64,000 nucleotides of DNA. It comes from Rhizobiales bacterium Ga0077525. GTDB taxonomy: Bacteria > Pseudomonadota > Alphaproteobacteria > Rhizobiales > Xanthobacteraceae. The stretch covers positions 1-64,000 of the forward strand of contig LNDS01000036.1 of the NCBI GenBank assembly GCA_001464835.1, given 5' to 3'. Positions 29,063 to 41,683 of the stretch are shown piece by piece. Numbering within the stretch: the first letter of the stretch is position 1; each line of letters begins with the position of its first letter. The position numbers were made by a program, and so were the translations under genes. Under the pieces are notes generated by a model. The model was not told the origin of the DNA and ran no database searches. It saw only the letters and a program-made list of their open reading frames with translations.

Positions 29063-30655
29063 TCAATCCTCTAGCAAGAAAAACGTCTCCATCAAACCCT
29101 TGCCTTTGACCTCGATCGGGCCGCGCGGCTCGAAGCGAAAGCGGCCGCCGAGGGCGCGGCGCGTCGCGTCGGAGACGTGAATGCGGCCGGTCAGCGAATG
29201 CGATTCCATGCGGCTGGCCGTGTTCACGCTGTCGCCCCAGACGTCGTAGACGAATTTATGCGTGCCGATGACACCGGCAACCAGCGGCCCGGTATGGATG
29301 CCGATGCGCGCCGCCAGTGAAAGGCCGGTTGCCTGCGAAATATCGCGCACCGCCTGCAACATGCGCGGCGCAAGCTGCGCGATGCGGAAGGCGTGATCGG
29401 CCTGCGGCTCCGGTATGCCGGCCGCCGCCATATAGGCATCGCCAATGGTCTTGATTTTTTCGACACCGGCCTCGGCGGCGAGCCGGTCGAAGGTGGTGAA
29501 GATGCGGCCGAGGAAATCGACCGTCTGCTCGGCCGACAGGCGGCCGCTCAGCACGGTGAAGCCGACCAGATCGCAGAACAGGATGGTCGCTTCGTTGACC
29601 TTGTCGGCGATGGCCAGTTCGCCGTCGCGCATGCGCCAGGCGATGCTTTGCGGCAGGATGTTCAGCAGCAACGCTTCCGACTTGCGCTTTTCCCGCTCCA
29701 GGTCGGCGAACAACTGCTTCTCGCGGTCGCGCAGCCACTTCTTTTCCAGCGACGAATCGATGCGGGCGCGCAGCAGCACCGGATCGAACGGCTTCGGCAA
29801 ATAATCGTCGGCGCCGGCCTCGATGCAGCGGATGACGCTGTCGAGTTCGTCGAGCGCGGAAATGACGATGACCGGAATATGCCGCGTGCGGTCGGATGCT
29901 TTCAGCCGTTGCAGCACTTCATAGCCGCCGATCTCCGGCATGATCAGGTCGAGCAGGATGAGGTCGAAATCGTGCTCCTCGCACAGCGCCAGCGCAACGG
30001 CGCCGTTCTCGGCGGTCACCACGACATGACCTTCGCGCGCCAGGCGGCGCTCGAGCACGTCGCGGTTCGAGGCATTGTCATCGACGACGAGAATGCGGCT
30101 TTGCCGTTCGCGCGCGGCGATGGCATGGGGCTTGAGCGGCTGCACCGTGCGCAGCACGTCGGCGACGAGGCTGATGTTCCGGGCCAGGCCGCGGTCGTCG
30201 ACCGGCTTCTCCTCGCTGTGCATCAAGGCGACCATGGCGTCGATCTGGCCGAGCAGGAAATCGCCGGACTGTTTGAGCTTGACGAGATCGGCGCGCAACG
30301 GCGCGTCGCTGTCGCCGTCCATGTCCTCGATCAGCATTTCGCTGTAGCCGATGATGGCATTGAGCGGCGTGCGCAGATCGTGGCGCAGGCGGCGATGGAA
30401 TTCGTCGAAGCCTTCGTCCTGCTTGCGGTCACCCGAGGTGTTTTCGATCAGGCTGGCTACAAAGGCATTGAGGCGGATAGCGGCGGCCTGCATGCGGTCG
30501 AGATCGGCCATGACCGCGGAAAGTTGGAATCTGCGGGCGTCGGCGATGATGGTGTCGAGAAATTCGGTGACGGCGGTGGCCGGCGCCTGCACCTGCTGGC
30601 GCAAATAGGCGGCAAAAGCGCGATTAAGCCGCTCGTCCGTCTCAGTCGTCGACAA
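29063..30655 (-). CDS. HisKA-like domain + receiver + class III adenylate cyclase
   Basis: The product has an N-terminal helical part with a HisKA-like motif (HRRLRHDLRTPLNAIIGY) but no ATPase domain behind it. A receiver domain (VVDDN, acceptor Asp in LILLDLIMPEIGGY, Lys in PKPFDP), a short coiled coil and a class III nucleotide cyclase domain follow. In the cyclase both metal Asp residues (FCDLVGFT and TIGDAYM), the Lys/Asp adenine-specifying pair (EKIKTIGD, VYDVWGD) and the Asn/Arg pair (NTASRM) are present, so it should make cAMP. I chose the TTG at 30655 because GGAG precedes it; a TTG at 30751 would add 32 residues. First gene of the signalling operon. Confidence 0.85.
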   Translation of the reverse strand: MSTTETDERLNRAFAAYLRQQVQAPATAVTEFLDTIIADARRFQLSAVMADLDRMQAAAIRLNAFVASLIENTSGDRKQDEGFDEFHRRLRHDLRTPLNAIIGYSEMLIEDMDGDSDAPLRADLVKLKQSGDFLLGQIDAMVALMHSEEKPVDDRGLARNISLVADVLRTVQPLKPHAIAARERQSRILVVDDNASNRDVLERRLAREGHVVVTAENGAVALALCEEHDFDLILLDLIMPEIGGYEVLQRLKASDRTRHIPVIVISALDELDSVIRCIEAGADDYLPKPFDPVLLRARIDSSLEKKWLRDREKQLFADLEREKRKSEALLLNILPQSIAWRMRDGELAIADKVNEATILFCDLVGFTVLSGRLSAEQTVDFLGRIFTTFDRLAAEAGVEKIKTIGDAYMAAAGIPEPQADHAFRIAQLAPRMLQAVRDISQATGLSLAARIGIHTGPLVAGVIGTHKFVYDVWGDSVNTASRMESHSLTGRIHVSDATRRALGGRFRFEPRGPIEVKGKGLMETFFLLED

Positions 30656-30875
30656 GACACGCTCCAACGTATCGTCTGGGAAAGCCCCCAGATCCGAGGG
30701 TATGATTGCCGCCGCGCAATTGCAAAAACGATTGACACAGTTTCGCCGCAAGCCATTCAGTCGCAGTTCAGATGCGGAACCGTTATCATAGACCGCACGT
30801 TATGGCCTGAACGCCCGGATGTCCGGCGCGAAGGCGCCGTTTATCACAGACTGTCCCTTGCCGGAGATTTCCAAC

Positions 30876-32732
30876 ATGAATTCTGCCAAATCGCTTCTGC
30901 TTGCCTGCACAGCCATGGCTGCCGCACTGGCCGTCACGCCGTCGCTCGCGGCGACACCGGATGCGCCGCTCGCCGCCGGTCAAAAAGCAGCAAAAGATAC
31001 GACGCAATTAATTGCCCAGGCGCCTGCGAAGACGCCGGAACAGATCGAAGAAGAAAAGAAAAAAGCCGCACCGCCGGCGGGAGCGAAACCGGCCGCACCG
31101 CCGCCGCCCGCCGCTCGTCCGGCTGCGCCGCCGCCACCACCGGCTGCCGCTCCGGCCCCGCCGCGTCCCGCCGCGCCGCCGCCGCCGGCTGCAAAGCCAC
31201 CCACACCGCCTGCTGCGGCAGCGCCCCCGCAAGCCCCGCGTCCGGCGACACCGCCGCCGCCCGCCGCTGCGAAGCCGGCAACGCCGCCGCCACCACCGGT
31301 TGCTCAGCAACGACCAGCTGCGCCAGCGCCTGATGCCGCGAAACCAGCCGCGCCCGCTGCTGCGCCACCGGCTGACGCTGCGAAACCCGTCGCGCCCGCT
31401 GCCGCACCCGCGACCGCCACCCCGCCGGCTTCTCGCGACGGAAGCCCGGGCCGCCCCGGCCCTGGACAGCGGTTTGATGGACAGCGCCCCGATGGCTCGC
31501 GTCCCGATGGACAACGTGGACAGCGGCCCGATGGGCAACGCGGTCCCGGTGGTCCGGGGCGCCCCGGCACGCCGCCGCCTGCCGCGACGACGGCTCCCGG
31601 CACGCCGCCGGCTCCGACCGCGGCACCGGCAACGCCCCCTGCCGCGCCTGCGCCAACCGCTGCACCGGCAACGGCGCCGGCCATGCCTGCGCCATCCGCT
31701 TCACCGTCAACGCCGCCGGCCGCCCCGGCGCAAAGCGCTGCACCGCCGGCAGCCGCCCGCACCGCGCCGGCCGCCGCAGCGCCACCACCGCCCACGACCG
31801 TGCGCAACTCCAGTGAGTTTATCCGCGGTGAACGCGGCGGCCGTCCGGGCCGTGGCATGGACGACGTGCGTCGGCAGCGGCAGGAAAGCCGCGACGGTGA
31901 TCGCACCATTATCCGTGAAGGCGACCGTACGATTGTGCGCGGCGAAAACCGCACCATCATCCAGCACAACGAGTCGTCACGCTTTGCCATCGGCGCGCGT
32001 AGCGTCCGCACCGAGAACCGCGGCGACCAGCGCGTCACGGTCGTCGAGCGTCCCGGCGGCGTGCGCATCTATACCTACGGCGACCGCGACGGCCGCATGA
32101 CGCGGCGCGTGCGCCGCGACCGTGGCGGCCGCGAGACGGTGCTGATCGACAATCTGTTCGCCGGCGCGATTGCCGGGCTGTTCATCAGCAACCTGCAGCC
32201 GCCCGTCGTGCGGATGCCGCGCGAGCGTTACATCGTCGATGGCTATCGCGCCGACCGCGCCGAACTCTATGACGTGTTCATCGCGCCGCCGATCGAACGC
32301 ATCGAGCGGCGCTATACGCTCGACCAAGTCCGCTACAACCAGCCGCTGCGCGAATACATGCGGCGGGTCGATCTCGACGTCAATTTCGACAGCGGCTCGT
32401 GGCAGCTGTCGCCAGGGCAAGTCAACCAGCTGGCTGCCGTCGCCGACGGCCTGAACCGCGCCATCGCCAAGAACCCGCGCGAGGTCTTTCTGATCGAAGG
32501 CCATACCGATACTGTCGGCACGGATGAAGACAACCTGTCGCTGTCCGACCGCCGCGCCGAATCGGTAGCCGTGGCTCTCACCGAGCGATTCCAGGTGCCG
32601 AGCGAAAACCTGGTGACGCAAGGCTACGGTGAGGAATATCCGAAGGAGCAGGTCGACGGGCCGTCGCGCGTCAACCGCCGGGTTGCGGTGCGGCGCATCA
32701 CGCCGTTGATCGACCAGGTCGCGCAGCAATAG
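30876..32732 (+). CDS. OmpA-family outer membrane/periplasmic protein with long Pro/Ala-rich region
   Basis: The 618-residue protein has a signal peptide (cleavage probably after SLA near residue 25), a very long Pro/Ala-rich segment (about residues 64-320) that should be extended, an Arg-rich region with three tandem eight-residue repeats (DRTIIREG, DRTIVRGE, NRTIIQHN, residues 342-365), a hydrophobic stretch near residue 430, and a C-terminal OmpA-like peptidoglycan-binding domain from about residue 500 (EGHTDTVGTDEDNLSLSDRR). It likely spans or sits in the periplasm bound to the wall. The ATG at 30876 follows GGAG. It is transcribed divergently from the cyclase operon and has its own terminator. 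Confidence 0.85.
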   Translation: MNSAKSLLLACTAMAAALAVTPSLAATPDAPLAAGQKAAKDTTQLIAQAPAKTPEQIEEEKKKAAPPAGAKPAAPPPPAARPAAPPPPPAAAPAPPRPAAPPPPAAKPPTPPAAAAPPQAPRPATPPPPAAAKPATPPPPPVAQQRPAAPAPDAAKPAAPAAAPPADAAKPVAPAAAPATATPPASRDGSPGRPGPGQRFDGQRPDGSRPDGQRGQRPDGQRGPGGPGRPGTPPPAATTAPGTPPAPTAAPATPPAAPAPTAAPATAPAMPAPSASPSTPPAAPAQSAAPPAAARTAPAAAAPPPPTTVRNSSEFIRGERGGRPGRGMDDVRRQRQESRDGDRTIIREGDRTIVRGENRTIIQHNESSRFAIGARSVRTENRGDQRVTVVERPGGVRIYTYGDRDGRMTRRVRRDRGGRETVLIDNLFAGAIAGLFISNLQPPVVRMPRERYIVDGYRADRAELYDVFIAPPIERIERRYTLDQVRYNQPLREYMRRVDLDVNFDSGSWQLSPGQVNQLAAVADGLNRAIAKNPREVFLIEGHTDTVGTDEDNLSLSDRRAESVAVALTERFQVPSENLVTQGYGEEYPKEQVDGPSRVNRRVAVRRITPLIDQVAQQ

Positions 32733-32760
32733 TTTAACGCGCTGCAACATGAACGAGGAA

Positions 32761-32789
32761 AAGCCCCCGGTGCAAGCCGGGGGCTTTTT
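32761..32789 (+). terminator. Rho-independent terminator of the OmpA-family gene
   Basis: An 8-bp perfect stem (GCCCCCGG / CCGGGGGC) with a six-base loop is followed by five T residues, 30 bases after the stop codon. Confidence 0.9.
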
Positions 32790-32915
32790 CGCGATGCAAT
32801 GACATGGCGCAATTATTTCTAGAGCTGTTCCGGTGTAGGGAACTTTAGGCAGCTCTCTCCGTTGTTCCGGCGCGGCGGCGAACGCCAAACGTTTCACCTT
32901 AGGGAGATTGCATCC

Positions 32916-33080
32916 ATGTCCATTGGCACCATTATCCTGATTATTCTGGTTATCGCCCTGCTCGGCGGTTTCAGCGGCATCGGCGGCGGGCCGTTCTACG
33001 GCACCGGCTATTACGGCGGCGGCGGTCTCGGCCTTGTCGTGGTGATCCTGCTGATCCTCTTGCTGCTCGGCAAGCTCTGA
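32916..33080 (+). CDS. DUF3309-family small hydrophobic protein
   Basis: This 54-residue peptide is two hydrophobic segments (IGTIILIILVIALLGG and LGLVVVILLILLLLGKL) separated by a Gly/Tyr-rich linker (GGPFYGTGYYGGGG). That pattern and length define DUF3309, small membrane peptides common in proteobacteria and of unknown function. The ATG at 32916 follows AGGGAGATTG. It lies between two unrelated transcription units and probably forms its own. Confidence 0.85.
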   Translation: MSIGTIILIILVIALLGGFSGIGGGPFYGTGYYGGGGLGLVVVILLILLLLGKL

Positions 33081-33138
33081 TCCGAATTTGACGTTACGAC
33101 AGTGCGCCGGCCTTGTGCGTTTGCATTAGGCCGGCGCA

Positions 33139-34131
33139 TTGCGTTACCCGGTCTGGTATTCGCGGGCGCGGCGCAGTAGCTTGCGCGCAAAATTGCGCAA
33201 CACCTTGAGCATCTTTGCCGCCGGAAGAATTCAACTGCGCCTCTCCAACCAGCAACTCGGCTACGCGCTCGGCTTTGCCGGCGTTTGCCTGTTCGGCGCC
33301 ACGCTGCCGGCGACCAAGCTGGCGATCCCGGCGATGGACCCGCTGTTCGTGACGGCAATGCGCGCGTCGATCGCGGGCATCACCAGTGTGGCGCTGCTGC
33401 TCGTTTTGCGGCGGCCGCTGCCACCGCGCGCTTTGTGGCTGCCGCTTTTGTTGACCGGAACGTGCACCATCGTCGGCTTTCCGCTGTTCATATCGCTGGC
33501 TGCCGTGACGGTGCCGGCGGCGCATGGCGGCGTCGTGCTCGGCATCATGCCGATCGCCACCGTCGCCGCCGCCACCCTTGTCACCAATGAGCGGCCGAGC
33601 CTCGGCTTCTGGCTGGCCAGCGTCGCCGGCGCTTCGATCGTGGTCTATTTCGTGCTCAGCAATGGCGACGCGCAAGGCGCCGCGCACGGTATATCGGCCG
33701 GCGACCTGTATCTGTTCGGTACCGTGATCGCCGGCGGTTTTGGCTATGCGATGTCGGGCAAACTCAGCGGCCTGATGCCCGGCTGGGAAGTCATCTCATG
33801 GCAAGTGGCGGCATTCCTGCCGTTGTCGGCGCTGGCGGTGGTACTGACCTGGCCGTCCGGCCTTGCCGATGTGCCGTGGTCGGCCTGGGGCGGGCTCGCT
33901 TACATCGGCCTCATCAGCCAGTACGGCGCCTTCTTCGTCTTCAACGCGGCGATGGCACTCGGCGGCGTCGCGCGCATCGGCCAGTTCATCATGTTGCAGC
34001 CGTTCATTGTCGTGGCGCTGGCGGCGCCGGTGAATGGCGAGCCGATCCATCTGTCGACGATCTTCTATGCCGTGCTGGTGGTCGCCACCGTCATCGCCGG
34101 CCAATACATGCGGGTATCGCACAAGAAGTAA
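33139..34131 (+). CDS. DMT-superfamily (EamA) permease
   Basis: The protein has about ten transmembrane segments arranged as two EamA repeats, with the usual motifs GVCLFGATLPATKLAI in the first repeat and WGGLAYIGLISQYGAFFVF in the second. EamA permeases export or import small metabolites; the substrate cannot be told. The open frame begins with TTG at 33139, but the first 35 residues are hydrophilic and unlike the family, so translation may start downstream near the segment LRLSNQQLGYALG. It ends in a terminator shared with the convergent dctP gene. Confidence 0.82.
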   Translation: MRYPVWYSRARRSSLRAKLRNTLSIFAAGRIQLRLSNQQLGYALGFAGVCLFGATLPATKLAIPAMDPLFVTAMRASIAGITSVALLLVLRRPLPPRALWLPLLLTGTCTIVGFPLFISLAAVTVPAAHGGVVLGIMPIATVAAATLVTNERPSLGFWLASVAGASIVVYFVLSNGDAQGAAHGISAGDLYLFGTVIAGGFGYAMSGKLSGLMPGWEVISWQVAAFLPLSALAVVLTWPSGLADVPWSAWGGLAYIGLISQYGAFFVFNAAMALGGVARIGQFIMLQPFIVVALAAPVNGEPIHLSTIFYAVLVVATVIAGQYMRVSHKK

Positions 34132-34163
34132 AAAAAAATCGGGCCCCGCGAAGGGCCCGATCT
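34130..34163. terminator. Bidirectional terminator between the EamA and dctP genes
   Basis: ATCGGGCCC pairs with GGGCCCGAT across a six-base loop. On the minus strand eight or nine T residues follow, ideal for dctP; on the plus strand CTGTTTT gives weaker termination for the permease gene. Confidence 0.88.
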
Positions 34164-34189
34164 GTTTTCGTATTCGGTAGCGGCAGGTC

Positions 34190-35170
34190 TTACATCTTCT
34201 TGTAAGCGGCGATCACGGCTTCACCGTCCGGGCCGGCCTTCTTGATCCAGTCGGCGGTTAGCTGATCGCCGACCTTCAACAAGCCGGCCTTCAACTCGGC
34301 GCTCGGCGGCAAGACCTTCATCTTGTTGGCCTTGAGCTGTTCGAGGTACCAGCCGGCCTTCTCCTCGGCCATCTTCCAGCCGCGCGTTTCGGCCGTCGCC
34401 GCGGCCTTCATGATCGCATCTTGCGTCGGCTTGTCGAGCGCCGCGAACGCCGCCTTGTTGACGAAGGTGAGGTTCTTCGGAATCCAGGCCTGGGTGTCGT
34501 AGAAGTGCGTCATCGTCTCCCACGCCTTCGAATCATAGCCGGTCGAACCCGACGTCATGAAGGCATTGACCACGCCGGTCGCCAGCGCCTGCGCCAGTTC
34601 GGCGGCCTGGATGGTCACCGGCTGGGCGCCGACGATATCGGCGATGCGCGCGGTGCCGACGTTATAAGCGCGCCACTTGAGGCCTTTCATGTCCTCGAGC
34701 GTATTGATGTCCTTCTTGGCATAGATGCCCTGCGGGCCCCACGGCACGCCGAACAGGAGCTTGAGTCCCTGCGCGTCCAGCTTCTTTTCGATCGCCGGCT
34801 TTGACGCCTTCCAGAGATTGAGCGCCTCGGGATAGGAGGTGGCGACGAAGGGCACCACGTCGAGACCGAACATCGGGTCTTCGTTTTCATGCAGCGAGAT
34901 CAGCACTTCGCCGATCTGCGCCTGTCCGGTCTGCACCGCGCGCTTGATTTCCGGCGCCTTGAACAATGATGCGGCCGGGTGAACGGTGATCTGCAGCTTG
35001 TCGCCGGTGGCGGCGGCAACGTCCTTGGCGAACAAAGTCAGGTTCTCGGTGTGCGGGTTGCTGGCCGCATAAGCGGCCGGCAGGTTCCATTTGGTCTGCG
35101 CCAGCGCGGGTTGCACGGCCAGCGTGGCGGTAGCCGCCATGGCCAGCAGAAGGGAGCGGAGATGGGTCAT
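34190..35170 (-). CDS. dctP: TRAP transporter substrate-binding protein DctP
   Basis: This 326-residue periplasmic receptor has a signal peptide cleaved after PALA (residue 24) and a DctP fold. The segment DMKGLKWRAYNVGTARI carries the conserved Arg that binds a substrate carboxylate in most DctP proteins, and LATGVVNAFMTSGST is the following hinge. It works with the DctQ and DctM membrane subunits encoded just upstream. The ligand is presumably a small carboxylate; position opposite a 5-oxoprolinase gene makes 5-oxoproline or a related compound a reasonable guess, not a demonstrated one. Confidence 0.93.
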   Translation of the reverse strand: MTHLRSLLLAMAATATLAVQPALAQTKWNLPAAYAASNPHTENLTLFAKDVAAATGDKLQITVHPAASLFKAPEIKRAVQTGQAQIGEVLISLHENEDPMFGLDVVPFVATSYPEALNLWKASKPAIEKKLDAQGLKLLFGVPWGPQGIYAKKDINTLEDMKGLKWRAYNVGTARIADIVGAQPVTIQAAELAQALATGVVNAFMTSGSTGYDSKAWETMTHFYDTQAWIPKNLTFVNKAAFAALDKPTQDAIMKAAATAETRGWKMAEEKAGWYLEQLKANKMKVLPPSAELKAGLLKVGDQLTADWIKKAGPDGEAVIAAYKKM

Positions 35171-35250
35171 GTGTCGCCTCTCGGTTCGGTTTACAAAAAG
35201 ACAGGGACGGAACGCTCTTGGTCTTCAGCCTAGCAGGAAACTGGATCGCC

Positions 35251-36567
35251 TCAACTCGGCGGGAACGCCATTTGCGGCAGCACCAGGACGATCTGCGGAA
35301 ATTCCGTGATGATGAACACCGCGAATATCAGCAGCAGAAAGAACGGAAACGCTGCGCGCGAAACCTCATAGGTCGTGCGTCCGCTCAGATTTTGCAGCAC
35401 GAACAGATTGAAGCCGACCGGCGGCGTGATCTGCGCCATTTCGACATGAATGATGAGATAGATGCCGAACCAGATCAGGTTGATGCCGGCCTGTTCGATC
35501 ATCGGCAGCACGACCACCATGGTCAGCACGATCATCGAGATGCCGTCGATCAGGCAGCCGAGCAGAATGTACATGACGCTCAGATAGAGCGCGAGCATGC
35601 TCGGCGTCAGGTTCTGGCCTTTCACCCATTCGGCAAGGCCGGCCGGAATGCCGGTATAGGCCATCGCCGCGGTGGTGTAGGCCGCGCCCGCCAGGATCAG
35701 CATGATCATGCAGCTCAGCCGCGTCGCGCTCATCAGGCTGTCGATGAAACTCTTGCGGTTCAGCGTGCCGCTCCACCACGCCAGCAGCAGCGCGCCGGTC
35801 ACGCCCCAGGCGGCGCACTCGGTCGCGGTGGCAAAACCGAGAACCAGCGCGAAGAACACGCTGAGGATCAACAGCAAACACGGAATGAGTTTGGTCGATG
35901 CCGCCAGCTTGGCGCGGAACGACATCGGCGGATCGCGCGGCGGAATCTTGCCAGGGTTGAACAGCGACCAGATCATGATGTAGCCGGAGTACAGCCCCAT
36001 CACCATCAGGCCGGGCAAAAAGCCGCCGAGAAAGACCTGAAGCACCGAGACGTTGGCGGTGACCGCATAAACCACCATCGGAATCGACGGCGGGATGAGA
36101 AGGCCGAGCGTGCCCGAACCGGCCAGCGAACCGAGGCTGATGTCGCGGTCGTAGCCGCGCTTTTCCAGTTCGGGCAGCGCGATCTTGCCGATGGTCGCGC
36201 AGGTCGCGGCCGATGATCCCGACACCGCGGCGAAGATGCCGCAGCCGACCACGTTCACATGCACCAGCCGGCCCGGCAGCCATTGCAGCCACGGCGCCAG
36301 ACCGCGAAACATTTCTTCCGACAGCCGCGAGCGAAACAGGATTTCGCCCATCCAGATGAACAGCGGCAACGCGGCGAGCGTCCATGAGGCGCTGGCGCTC
36401 CACACCGTCGTCGCCAGCACGGCGCCGACCGGCACATTTGTCGTCAGCAGCATCGCAATGAGGCCGACAATGCCGAGGCCGACGGCGATCCAGACGCCAG
36501 TGGCGAGAATGACGACGAGGCAACCGAGCAGCACAAAAGACAAAGCGAGCAGGCTGATATCCGGCAT
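35251..36567 (-). CDS. dctM: TRAP transporter large permease DctM
   Basis: The 438-residue protein has about twelve or more transmembrane segments and the family blocks PLFIWMGEILFRS, VSGSSAATCATIGKIALPEL, GTLGLLIPPSIPMV and HVEMAQITPPVGFNLFVLQ. DctM is the ion-coupled channel subunit of TRAP transporters. Its ATG overlaps the dctQ stop by one base (TGATG). It precedes dctP by 80 bases. Confidence 0.95.
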   Translation of the reverse strand: MPDISLLALSFVLLGCLVVILATGVWIAVGLGIVGLIAMLLTTNVPVGAVLATTVWSASASWTLAALPLFIWMGEILFRSRLSEEMFRGLAPWLQWLPGRLVHVNVVGCGIFAAVSGSSAATCATIGKIALPELEKRGYDRDISLGSLAGSGTLGLLIPPSIPMVVYAVTANVSVLQVFLGGFLPGLMVMGLYSGYIMIWSLFNPGKIPPRDPPMSFRAKLAASTKLIPCLLLILSVFFALVLGFATATECAAWGVTGALLLAWWSGTLNRKSFIDSLMSATRLSCMIMLILAGAAYTTAAMAYTGIPAGLAEWVKGQNLTPSMLALYLSVMYILLGCLIDGISMIVLTMVVVLPMIEQAGINLIWFGIYLIIHVEMAQITPPVGFNLFVLQNLSGRTTYEVSRAAFPFFLLLIFAVFIITEFPQIVLVLPQMAFPPS

Positions 36568-37115
36568 CAGACGCCTCCGCCGGAAGCGACGCGCTCGACG
36601 AATTCATCGGGCGTGGTGGGCGGCTCTTTCTCGTAACTCGGCTTGTTACCTTTGATGACGTGGACCAGTTCGTCGATCAGGGCAATGGCGAGAATGAGCA
36701 GCCCGCCGCTGTAACCGAGTTGCGGAATCCACAGCGGGATCGACAGCACGCCCTGCGCCATATCGTTGAACCGCCATGAATCGTAGGTCATGGTCACGGC
36801 GTGCCAGGTGAAATACAGGATGAAGGCCGACGAGATGCCGAGCGCCACCAGTTCAAGCGCCCAGCGGCGGCGGCCCGTCGCCCGTTCGATCAGCATGCCG
36901 ACGCGGATGATTTCGCCGCGCTTGAACGTGTGCGCGAGGCCGAGGAACGACATCGCCGCCATGCACCAGGCGGCGAAATCGTCGCCGGCCGGAATGTTCA
37001 GGCTGAATTGCCGGCCGACCGACATGAACATCATGAGGCCGAAAATCGCGAGCAGAAATGCGCCGGCCGCGTAGCCGGCGAACAGATACAAGCGATCGAG
37101 AAAAATCCGCATCAT
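36567..37115 (-). CDS. dctQ: TRAP transporter small permease DctQ
   Basis: The 182-residue protein has four transmembrane segments and the DctQ layout, including FMSVGRQFSLNIPAGDDFAAW and HTFKRGEIIRVGMLIE at the positions seen in family members. It forms the membrane complex with DctM. The N-terminus has two adjacent Met codons; either may start. It is the first gene of dctQ-dctM-dctP and follows the MarR gene by 96 bases in the same direction. Confidence 0.9.
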   Translation of the reverse strand: MMRIFLDRLYLFAGYAAGAFLLAIFGLMMFMSVGRQFSLNIPAGDDFAAWCMAAMSFLGLAHTFKRGEIIRVGMLIERATGRRRWALELVALGISSAFILYFTWHAVTMTYDSWRFNDMAQGVLSIPLWIPQLGYSGGLLILAIALIDELVHVIKGNKPSYEKEPPTTPDEFVERVASGGGV

Positions 37116-37211
37116 GGTTCCGCTCTCGAGATCATCCCGGCCCGGTATAGACGCTGATCTGCGCCATGCGCTGGCTCAATTTTCGGCACTCGCTCGGAAA
37201 GTCTGTGCATT

Positions 37212-37742
37212 TTACAAACTCGCCGCCGCGCGTGCGGCCTGGTCGTAATGGCCCGACAGCGCCCGCATCAGTGCGGCGATCTCGGATAGTCTTGTCTCGT
37301 CGAGGCCGGCGCTTTTCACCGACTTGACCAGCAGGGCTTCGCGCACCTTGCGGTATCGTTGCACGACCTCGCCGCCTTTGGCCGTGAGGCTGACGGTTTT
37401 TTCGCTGCCGCGCCGGCCCGAGGTCAGTAGCTTGTGGCCGTCGAGTTTTTTCAGCGAATAAGTGACGAGATGCGTGTCCTCGATGTTGAGGACGAGGCAG
37501 ATGTCGGCGACCCGTTTGGCGCGGCCGCGATGGGCGATGGTATGCAGTACCAGGACATCGAGCGGCGACAGGTCCGGCACGCCGGCCGCCGCCATGCAGC
37601 GCACCATCCAGCGCTCGAAGGCGTGGTCGAGCAGGATCATGCCGAATTCAAGTTCGGACAAAGCCGGCATCGCCCCCGACGCCAGATGCGCCGACGAAAC
37701 GATCGGCCCGAGCGCATTTTCCAAGCGCGGCTTTGCAGCCAT
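37212..37742 (-). CDS. MarR-family winged-helix regulator
   Basis: The 176-residue protein has a helical dimerisation part and a winged helix-turn-helix: LSPLDVLVLHTIAHRGRAKRV, then DICLVLNIEDTHLVTYSLKKL as the recognition helix, then GRRGSEKTVSLTAKG as the wing. MarR proteins are ligand-responsive repressors or activators. It is divergent from the 5-oxoprolinase gene and upstream of the TRAP genes, with an inverted repeat in the shared promoter region, so it probably controls both and responds to the substrate. Confidence 0.88.
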   Translation of the reverse strand: MAAKPRLENALGPIVSSAHLASGAMPALSELEFGMILLDHAFERWMVRCMAAAGVPDLSPLDVLVLHTIAHRGRAKRVADICLVLNIEDTHLVTYSLKKLDGHKLLTSGRRGSEKTVSLTAKGGEVVQRYRKVREALLVKSVKSAGLDETRLSEIAALMRALSGHYDQAARAAASL

Positions 37743-37792
37743 ATCAGCCCCTCGCCGGTCCCTCGCCTCGAAGCGTAGTCAGGGCTGATAAA

Positions 37793-37813
37793 TTGTCAAC
37801 GATTTATTGACGA
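37793..37813. promoter_or_regulatory. Inverted repeat in the MarR / 5-oxoprolinase divergent promoter
   Basis: TTGTCAA and TTGACGA are inverted copies (one mismatch) seven bases apart. Read rightward, TTGACG with a 17-base spacer and TTTAGT at 37830-37835 forms a promoter for the 5-oxoprolinase gene. Read leftward, TTGACA with a 16-base spacer and TACGCT forms a weaker promoter for marR. A MarR dimer here would cover both -35 boxes. Confidence 0.6.
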
Positions 37814-37856
37814 TTTTTTTCTGCTCTGGTTTAGTGCTACGGCGGCGGAGGATAAC

Positions 37857-41501
<3,645 letters not shown>

Positions 41502-41683
41502 GCTTCTGTGCGTAAGCCTGTGGATAGCCGGTGGAAAAATTAGGGACGGCGTGCCGTAACGGGCTGACGAAGCTCGGAACTTCGCGCCGCTGTTTAATCA
41601 ATCCCGTGCGCCTGTGAATTCGCCGCATTAACGCTCCGCATCGACCGCGCGCCGCCTCGTCCCCGCCGTGGTACAATCGAAGC

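Noticed and set aside
29393..31333. A 646-codon plus-strand frame across the cyclase gene and OmpA start
   Set aside because: It is antisense to strong cyclase and receiver motifs and then out of frame with the OmpA-family protein; low-complexity at its end comes from the Pro/Ala region.
31060..31800. Short repeated units suggestive of a CRISPR or minisatellite array
   Set aside because: The repetition comes from Pro/Ala codons in one reading frame of the OmpA-family protein; there are no regular spacers.
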